Assembly (NCBI RefSeq): GCF_021917145.1
Contig: NC_061061.1
Coordinates: forward strand, 9,185,390-9,249,389
DNA from: Hypomesus transpacificus
Taxonomy: Eukaryota > Chordata > Actinopteri > Osmeriformes > Osmeridae
Direction: 5' to 3'
Length of the DNA: 64,000 nt
Each line of letters begins with the position of its first letter. Within the stretch, counting starts at the first letter, position 1. Made by a program: the position numbers and the translations under genes. Below the pieces are notes generated by a model. That model was not told the origin of the DNA, did not search any database, and worked only from the letters and a program-made list of their open reading frames with translations. This document shows positions 55,680 through 64,000 of the stretch, piece after piece.

Positions 55680-58600
55680 TTTAAACAATCCCCCATTAAG
55701 TATATTATATATTTACTTTAATCTTACAAACTGTGTAGAAGCCTCTGACTAATTGGAGAAGAGCGAGAAAACAGAACTGATTATAGTAAGAAAGGCGATA
55801 AATACCATGGACATATTACACTCACAATGGCAATATAGCCCTATAGGTAAAACAAATCTCAATGATTCAATACATTTCAATAACCCCCAATTAGTTTAGA
55901 AATAGAATTAGCCTATAAAAACTGGAGACATAAAACATGCTGTCATCACTTGTGATGATAACACAGTAATGAAAGAAAGTATTTGCACACAGAGATGGGA
56001 GTGTGATTACTTAACCGATAAAAACTCGAAATCCCTGCTGGGACATGTATTGGGCTGATTCCAAAAACAAACAACACAGGTTGGGGGGGATTTAAGTTGA
56101 AAAGGAAGAAAGGTTATGACATATTTGACAAGGAAAACAGGAAACCTCCTGTTTAAAAACGAATGTATGTAAAGAGCTATCAACAGAGCTCTAAGCCAGC
56201 TCTTTTCAGCTGTATTTAAAACACATGCATGGACAATGTATGAAACTTCTACTGGTTTTACTAATCACAGAATTTAAGATTTCATCAACACCTATTGTAT
56301 GGCCGGAACAATAATTTAATCTAAGTCAGACATGTTGACCAAATAAAACTGTACCCAGTGTCGTTAGACTGCTGTTACTCCTCTGACCTGGAAACCAACT
56401 TGAAACTTAGCAGGAATGTGAGCAATTCCCTTGATCCAATTACAGAGGGTCTTGGCATGTCAAGAAAAATTAGAGTAAGGTGCTGGCGTTCGTTAGGGAA
56501 GCTAAAGGCAGACCAGTAATTAGCCTGCAGCTCGTGGCTGTGTTAGCAAGCATGTGTGCCAGTTACTGGATAGGGGATCTCTGTAACACAATGCTTACCT
56601 GAAAATCCATGTCTCGTGCTCCCGCTGGGAAATAGGTGAGACGAGGGAGAATGAAAAACATGTCCAGTAATCAGAACAAATCCTTCAGCTTGGAGATTGG
56701 TTTCCTCCCATATTTCAAATAAAATGTTCAGTCACTAAAGAGTAAATTATTAGTAGCATCAGAATTATGATTAAAGACAATGGAATCTAATTTTCAAGTC
56801 ATGGACTTGCTCTTATGTAGGCCTACAACTAAAATATGTAACAATAAATTAAATTGGGCGGGGGGGGATTTTGCAAAACTGTTGGCCAAAAACCTGAAAA
56901 GAAAAAGCTGTTTTCTGTCAAGGTATTGTTCCCTACATGGATGATTCATGTAATTTTATTAAAAGATATTCTTCCTCAATTTGATTTTTTTGATTTATGA
57001 GAGCTAATTAAGTGGTCCAAATGTTTCTTAGTCACTTCAATTATTCCACTAGAGGCATCATCAGAGGACCTAAAGTTGCCTGCGGGGGAAAACAGTGGGG
57101 TTCAAATTGGTGTTGCACAGAACCTTTCATTGTTGTCCAATATTATTTAGGAGCTCTCACGCTTTCTTCCGCTAAAGCAGGAGTGGGATGATGGAGCCAA
57201 GACCCAGGTTTCCAACAATAAAACCAGCAACACAACACAAAAGTTACAAAATGACAATACTCAAATACACTTTTTCATATTAAGCTGATGTTGAAGATTG
57301 AGTTTTGATAGACAGCTCTAGATGTCTGGATTACTCATCAAGTGTGACTCTTCAAACAATCATGGTCCCACAACCACCTCTTTACACTTCACACTTGTTT
57401 TAGCATCCACTTCCTCCTGAATGTCCCTCTCTAAGTCACTAAATGACAAACCTGCTCAAAAACATAAAACAAACAATAAGTTAATTTAACATTAAAGAAC
57501 AAAGCACAAAACAGCTGGGCGTCCATCCGCTTTGTAAAGTCCACAAATCTGCTGGTATGTTGCCAGCCGTTTTCAACACCTTATCATCATCAAAGGCTCT
57601 CTTGGATCTCAGTCCACATGCCTGACTTCACTTGACAGAGAAATGTCTCTTCTTACAAGGCAAGCTGAGGTAAGAGAGAACCCTACACATCGGGCCCTAC
57701 AGTACACTCCGGCTTTCCCAAACAAGTCACATTAATCCTGCACACCAGGACACTCTGACCTAACGGATGACCACATAAGCAGCTGCAGCTTGTTCTCTTA
57801 TCAGCTAAAGCTAGCGTGACATACGAATTACACTTAGGAGGGGCCTGCAGTCAGTAGTAAAAACAATACAATTTCTTTCCTTTCCCCACCTCCATTTCTC
57901 TCTCTCTCCTGCTCTTTATCCAACTGTTCTCTCTGTCCCTGTTCGTGTGTGGAAGCGTGACAGGCTCTGCTCCCAGAGGTGGAAACCAAAACATCCAGGC
58001 CACTTCAGTACAACTACACCCAGCTCTGGTCTGCAACAGAACCATGGTCGCTCTGAATTATTTAAAAAATCGAGTTAAATGATAAGATTCTCCATGTCTG
58101 CACGGATCTTTTGTGTCCGCGGCCAGAAGTGAACGGGTGTGTGACGTCTGTAAGTAAATCAACATCAACATGTATCCCCCGCGTTACAATTTGTCTACCG
58201 AAGCAACAAGTCCCTTTGTACTGTGCCTCCATGAACCTGGAGGTCAGCATGTTCTATTCCCAGATTCAAGTGGCAAAGTGGTGCTCCGATCAATCGCCTC
58301 GTTACCATTGCTAAATGAATAATTGGCGGCGAACGTTAAAGGAGTGGATTTTTGGCCCGGTTGTCATCCAGCAATGTGACATTTACCCACCTATGTATGT
58401 CATCTGTTCTCTATGCCGTGAACGTACCATTGGTTCCCATTGAGCCATTTAAATGGTGACAGAGCCCCAGTTCTCACCATGATGACACCAGAGACCACAC
58501 CACTCCTCTGTTAACAAGCTGTGGCAGAGACCCACCCTGGTGGAGCCCACACCCCCATGGTCCATGGCCAGACAGTGTTGAATGGTCAGAATGAAACATA

Positions 58601-59600
58601 TTCAAATTAAAATATGTTTGCAGTGGGCACATCACGGTTGGAATCGTATTCATAGAATGATGTACTGCATGAGACTTGTAAAATGAAAAGGAGGTTGTCT
58701 TGGCCTAATGGTAGATGCTGTGAGATCTGGGATTTAATGGAGAGAATGTGAAATATTTTGATGGTTATTGGTGAAAGATTAAAGAGAAATTCCTCAGTCC
58801 AAAGGAAAATAGCAGAGTCACAGTGTCAGAGTAGTGAGTGTGATGGGTTGGAGAACAAACCCTTCTTCTAGTAATTTCTCCGATTCCTCAACAGAACATC
58901 TCATTAGGAGGCGATAACCATGCATGAAGAGGATGGAGGGATAGAGGAAGGAGAAAGTGAGAGAGGGCCACATCACTGGTGTTTATATCACCATAAAATC
59001 TACAAGCAGATTAATCTCTTCCTGTGGCGACCTCTGGGGGAGGAGTCAGCTGATTAATCTTGCCTGGTTGGCCGTCTGACCCCTGGTGAGTCGTCTGTCA
59101 AACAGGGCCAAGAGCACAATCACAGTCAGCCCTTTAAAAATGAATGAGGTTCTGTTCTGGGACGCTGTGTGGCAGGCCATGTACTCTCTCAACCTAACCC
59201 AACCCAACACCACCACACCCAAATACTCTCCCTCTCATACACAAACAAATATTTTCTCTCTTCATCTTTCTATTTCTTTTTTTTGGCTGATCAAATATTA
59301 ATTTTTCTTTTCAAGTTTCCAACACAAAAACAAAACAACACAAAACACACCCCCGTGGCAACCATCCCTCCCTCACCCTTCACAATTCAGACATATCTAA
59401 TTCAATGTCAAGTTGCATATAGTAAAAAAAGAAAGAAAAGGTAAGTACAAAATTATCAGAAATAGAACTTCCATGATAATTATATATACATCATTGATGT
59501 AAATTATGTTCCGTGTACTTATATGTTATGTTATGCCAGGTGCTTGCGTTGTCTTAAGAATTTCAGTGCCCAGTCTAACCTTGTGTTGTTCTGTGTACCT
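55680..59600. other. Non-coding region without recognised gene
   Basis: No convincing ORF. AT-rich, with small pyrimidine-rich patches (57890-57930, 59220-59290). The sequence around 59560-59625 (CTGACAAATAAAAGACTTGA) looks like the tail of a dispersed repeat. Confidence 0.5.
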
Positions 59601-61484
59601 GACAAATAAAAGACTTGAACTTATAGTAACAAAAAAATAGGAATAATAATAATATTCTTATAAAAATAAAAAATAAATATTTCAGACCATGTTGCTATCG
59701 TCGTTTCGCAGGCGCCGTGCATTCTGGCCACAGAAATTTCAGAAACTGTTATGTCAAGAAATGTGTTAAGCCATTGTAATCGAGTCAGTGTATGTGGTGG
59801 TAGCCAGCGTTGAACTAGGATCTTTTTAGCAGCAGTCAACCCAGATAATGCTATTCATTTTTCTAATTTGGGAAATGGAAACATATTCAAGTGTGGCTGT
59901 GGTGGTGCAAGGTAAGTCCGTCCCTAACAATTCTGATAGTGTAGATGTCACCATCTTCCAGAAATGAGCCACAGGGTCACAATACCAGTACATGTGCATA
60001 AATGTTCCCACATGACCACCAGTGCACAGATCACAAAACACAGGATTCTTAGAGGATTCTATAATTGAACCCCACACTTTATCCCATTGTATCGAGTCAT
60101 CATTTTGATTCAGGTCCTTTAACCCAATTTTGTACATAAAGAGAAGTGAAAGAAGATAATATAAATTGGGAATACAGGAAAGACACTATACCCTTTGGAT
60201 TGCTTTTGCTTAGAATATTATGCAGGGGATGGATCACAAGTGTTGTGTTCCAGGGAACTCCATAGGCTTTCATAGAGGACCTTAATTGAAGGTACAGGAA
60301 GAAAGCGAAGCCAGGCAGATTATATAATTTACATAGGTCATCAAAAGAACGAAGGCCATTATCATCAAAAACATCCCCTAAGACATGAATACCTCTGTCC
60401 CTCCAGGCAGGAAAATTAAATGGGGTTTTACCAGTTAGGAGTGAATAGTTATTAAATATTGGGGTATTCAGATGCCATTTCTGGGCAGGTTTTAGTGATT
60501 TTTCGGTGGCACAACAGACAATGAGAAGATAAGAGACTACTGGACCTAATCTTTGCTTAGCTTGTTTGCAAGAGAGTGCTGAATGAATCAGATTTTGGAG
60601 TCTGTGGGGGGGAAGCAGGACTCTCCTCTACAGGCCTCCAAGAAACCGATGCATTTGGGTTTAGCCAAACTGAGATTGGACGGAGAATGAAGGACGAAAA
60701 GTATAATTTAAAATTTGACACTGAAAGACCACCCTGTGCTCTTTGTGGAATGTGGACATTTTAATCCGAGGCTGTTTCCCCTTCCAAATAAATGTAGATG
60801 CTATTGACTGGCGTTTTTGTAGAGGTTTGGGAGGAGGGGCTAATGGTAACATGGAAGAGAAAAAATTAACCCTTGATAAATCTCCATCTTTACCACAGAG
60901 ACACGGGCCCGCATTGTAAGCGGGGTGTGTAACCATCTGTCAAGGTCCCTATCAATGCAGTCAAGGATGCCCTTAATGTTTTAATATGCTGTGTTTGACA
61001 AAGATGGATAGACATCAATGCCCAGATATTTAAAGTGCTTTACGATAGGTATGTCAGGGGGCAGCAAAGAGGGGATTAATCTAGAGTTAAGTGGTAACAG
61101 TGACGATTTGGATCAGTTAATTTTATAGCCTGACATCTTACTAAAGTCTCTGAATGTATCTAGGATGTATTGAATAGAGGTGACTGTCTGATCTATAAAT
61201 AATATTATGTCGTCGGCATATAACGCCAAGTGATGTTTTGTATTTTTATAAGTGATTAAGAGGATGTTGTCGTATCGACTGAGCAAGTGGTTCTAATGAG
61301 AGAGCAAACAACAAAGGAGAAAAAGGGCATCCTTGGCGGCAAGAACGTGAGACTAGGAATTGACAGGAAATATTAGGTTCCATAACTATTACAACAGAAG
61401 GGTTACTGTTAAGTAATTTTGTTGAAGAGATTGATGAATTGATGGTCAAAACAATAAATATCTAAAATCACCCATAAATAATCC

Positions 61485-62223
61485 TAGCCTGGCTGCCAGC
61501 CCGATTTAGCCCCGCCCACAAAAATAATTGGTCGGGAAGTTGGGTCTGGAGGTAGCCTGACGTTGTCATACTCATAATTCTAGTCAGAATATGAGTCTGA
61601 GAACTCTCCGTTGGGCTTTGACTACAGGGCGTGTTTCAAACGAGCCTGGAAAACAAATGCCTCTTCACTTAATTGGATAGATCTACAACCAATCAGAGCA
61701 ACAGAGTATGTGACGTATGTTAAGCACCAGTTATCAACAGAACTAAACTACAAGCAGACTTGAAGTATGCTTGAAGAATGAATACAAACGATTTTTGCCT
61801 GTGTTGTAAAATTAATTTAAGGGTAGGGAGAGTACTTGTTCACACGGTTAACCTTTTTGAGCGAAACAATAAAGGGCAATGCATATACGAAGTTCTCCGT
61901 TTAGGATTACAACTCCATCGGGGCCAGCTGATAAATTAAACTTTTACCGAATCCCGTAGGAAGGACGGCAAAAACATATTTTCCATCGACAAATGCCTTG
62001 ATTGCGTCTCTCTGTTCCTCTTTCAAAATTAATGCGCTGTATCATAGTATCATAACATCCCAGATCTCCAGCGGTAGCCATGTTGGGCTCCAGCGGTAGC
62101 CAATTGAGCGAAGAGGCATTTGTTTTACGAGTTCGGTTGAAACACGCCCCGTAGTCACAGCCCAACGGAGAGTTATCAGATTTATATTCTGACTAGAATT
62201 ATGAGTATGACAATGTCAGGCTA
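61485..62223. mobile_element. DNA transposon with long TIRs and 9-bp TSD, carrying a helicase fragment
   Basis: Inserted in the LINE reverse-transcriptase region. An exact 9-bp direct repeat AAATAATCC flanks it (61476-61484 and 62224-62232), and precise excision would restore LINE sequence continuity. The ends are TAGCCTGGC and GTCAGGCTA. From 61553 a long inverted repeat of more than 100 bp (TAGCCTGACGTTGTCATACT onward) pairs with 62110-62223. A 9-bp duplication with long TIRs is characteristic of Mutator-like elements, which are known to carry host gene pieces. No transposase is seen. The superfamily is an inference. Confidence 0.75.
61907..62032 (-). pseudogene. RecQ/DEAD-like helicase Walker A fragment inside the transposon
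   Basis: In one minus-strand frame, 41 codons run without stop and read LILKEEQRDAIKAFVDGKYV followed by FAVLPTGFGKSLIYQLAPME. This has the Q-motif-like EEQRDAI and the Walker A P-loop TGFGKS typical of RecQ-like SF2 helicases. It ends at TAA (61907-61909). An ATG at 62081 opens a different frame (MATAGDLGCYDT) that runs through the same DNA out of phase, suggesting a small indel between a start exon and the helicase segment. Helicase motifs II-VI are absent. It is a captured or vestigial fragment. Confidence 0.75.
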
Positions 62224-62699
62224 AAATAATCCCATTCCAGTTGGTCAAATGCTTTTTCTGCATCTAAAGACACCACCGCACACGGTGACTCAATATCCCG
62301 AGCTGCATGGATGATATGTAGCAGTCGGCGCATGTTGTCTGATTCTGAACAAGACTTTATGAAGCCTGTCTGGTCCTGATGTATAAGTTTGGTAATGTAT
62401 AAATCTACCCGTGTGGCTAGCACTCTGCCAAATACCTTTATTTCTGTGTTTAAGATAGAAAGGGGTCCATAGTTGATACACAATATGGGGTCCTTGTTGG
62501 GGTTTGGTAGCACTACTATTATGGCTGAGTTAGCATCATTAAAGAAGGAGCCTTGTTTGATTGATGAGTAAATCATATCCCAAAATAGCTGGCCAAGTAC
62601 ATCCCAGAATTTTATATAAAACTCAGGGGGAATCCCATTCAAACCAGGCTATTTTCATTTTTTCATGCCAGAGATGGCTTCAAATAAATCAGAAAGCAT

Positions 62700-64000
62700 G
62701 ATGGTTCTACTTAGATGGTTGGCTTCCACTTATTTCTCTTGCCTTCACCTGTCTATCTCTTCTGTCTCTCTTGTGTACCCCCACACTCTATCTTTGTCTC
62801 TCTCTCTTTCTCTAACTTTTCAGTCACCCCTCCGCCTCAGCTACTTTGTCAAATGTATTTTAGTTCCTTACTGTTGAGATAAGAGGTAAGTTCTGCATCT
62901 TTTGAAGGTAACACTATTGGACCATATACATGTATGGTCATGAAGAAAATACCCTTACCACCAGGTCACAGACACTGACAACATCATTGGGCATTTTTTA
63001 CTGTATTTTCATAAACAAAAGCTAAAAACTAAAGAAGGCCTTTTAGACTGGCTCCTCTCAGGGTGGTCCACGCCAGGACCCTAGAGAACACTCAGGGGTC
63101 AAAGGTTGCTCATTAATCACGAATAAGAACTCTAAGAACAGCTCATTTATTCTGAGGGATTCACACACAAAGTCTCACAATATACTTTTAAAGGGTATAT
63201 ACAGTATATTACTGACTGCCTTAAAATGTATATTAGGTTTACAGGCTGAATAATTACAGTACATCAGAATCTGTTTTATTTGTCATGTAAGTTCACACAA
63301 ACAAGGAATTTACTGTGGCGCATACAATGAACATATACGGATCTTAAATAAAAAAGAGGAATGTACAAAAGTCTAATTAATACTAAAGAACTAAACAATA
63401 TGTAAGCTATAAAATCTAATATAAATATAAAAATAGGACAACATAACATAACTGTGAGATGATTTTTTTTATTACTGAGGTAAGTGTGCTGGCTCAAGGT
63501 AAAAAACAAGAGGGAAACTACAAAACGGTTAAGACTCAGGCCTAGAAATCACTGAACAACCATAGCCATTACCTTATTTTACAACTGGTCTGCCAAACCA
63601 TTCTTCTCTTCTGCTAGACATTTTTAAGTCTCTTTACCAACGCAAATTAACCAACATCTCAAGTACTTGTTGAGGTGTAAAACACAAATGGTCTTGTTAG
63701 GGCCCAAGATGTCATTAGGGTAAACGTTTGGGGAGGAAAAAAGTGATTAAACATGGTGGGTTCTGCTGACACTGGTTAAGTGCTGGTTGGCTGCAGAGTG
63801 AGAGGTGTGACCGTGTGACACCTGAAGGGACGGATGTTTTTCTCTCTGCATTCACTCATAACCTCCTACATCAGCGGAATTTGTATCCATCAACAGATTT
63901 TAGGGCCATTTGGCTTTCTTGATAACAATAAAAAAGTGTTTATGTCAGAAAAATTAATGTAACTTGTAATCAGCATACAAAGATAGTCTAACACATAGTG
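62700..64000. other. Non-coding right end of the window
   Basis: No recognised gene. Near 63257-63330 the stretch TTTTATTTGTCATGTAAGTT ... ACAAGGAATTTACTGTGG resembles the dispersed fish repeat noted at 11305-11440. Nothing else stands out. Confidence 0.45.

Larger units (their letters stand above)
59640..62700 (-). mobile_element. 5'-truncated L1/Tx1-like LINE, interrupted
   Basis: Read on the minus strand from about 62690, the fragment gives an L1-clade reverse transcriptase. NGIPPEFYIKFWDVL comes first, then DAEKAFDQLEWDY (RT motif with F/Y-D) up to 62224. It resumes at 61484 with LWVILDIYCFDHQFINLF, then GCPFSPLLFALSLEPLAQ near 61320. Remnants of the C-terminal domain near 60137-59826 follow (FCDLCTGGHVGTFMHMYWYC). 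The YADD region (near 61215) is present but frames are broken. The gap between 62224 and 61484 is an inserted DNA element with its own target duplication. 5'-truncated and inactive. Confidence 0.82.

Overview
The window is vertebrate nuclear DNA, almost certainly from a teleost fish. It has split genes with GT-AG introns, fish-type DNA transposons (hAT, Tc1/mariner, PIF/Harbinger), L2- and L1-like LINE fragments, and many CA/TC microsatellites. I cannot name the species. The gene block is the one found at human 8q24.13. From left to right it is atad2 (+, 3' end only), zhx1 (+), the C8orf76 orthologue (+), fam83a (-), tbc1d31 (-), derl1 (+) and zhx2 (-). Order and relative orientation match human ZHX2-DERL1-TBC1D31-FAM83A-C8orf76-ZHX1-ATAD2 read in reverse, with everything packed into about 36 kb.

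Layout. 1-2.5 kb: last six coding exons of atad2, from the end of the bromodomain to the stop. 3-10.5 kb: zhx1 with a short first coding exon, one long homeodomain exon and a long 3' region that contains a Harbinger element. 10.7-13 kb: the six-exon C8orf76 orthologue. 13.1-14.4 kb: LINE and other repeat debris. 15.25-17.1 kb: four-exon fam83a. 18.2-26.8 kb: 22 coding exons of tbc1d31, reconstructed in frame to about 1,095 codons. 27.4-27.66 kb: a compact divergent promoter shared by tbc1d31 and derl1. 27.66-31.4 kb: eight-exon derl1 with a U12-type intron. 34.2-36.6 kb: the single coding exon of zhx2. From 36.7 to 64 kb there is no convincing coding gene. It is probably the 5' flank or first intron of zhx2, filled with transposons: a Tc1 relic, a hAT element, a four-layer transposon nest at 52.06-55.68 kb, and an L1-like LINE split by an element carrying a helicase fragment.

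Functionally the block mixes chromatin and transcription factors (ATAD2, ZHX1, ZHX2), an ER-associated degradation channel protein (Derlin-1), a centrosome/cilium scaffold (TBC1D31), a signalling scaffold (FAM83A) and a poorly characterised TPR-like protein. They do not form a pathway; the link is conserved synteny.

The observations most worth a second look are: (1) zhx1 lacks both C2H2 zinc fingers, with an intron exactly where they should be; (2) a 9-bp-TSD transposon with long inverted repeats carries a RecQ-like helicase Walker A segment; (3) tbc1d31 has a recent partial duplication of an exon plus its 3' splice site into a downstream intron; (4) an XBP1-type UPRE core lies in the derl1/tbc1d31 promoter; (5) derl1 has a near-perfect minor-spliceosome intron and a glycine-repeat expansion; (6) nested hAT elements have clean 8-bp target duplications, one with tandemly reiterated ends.
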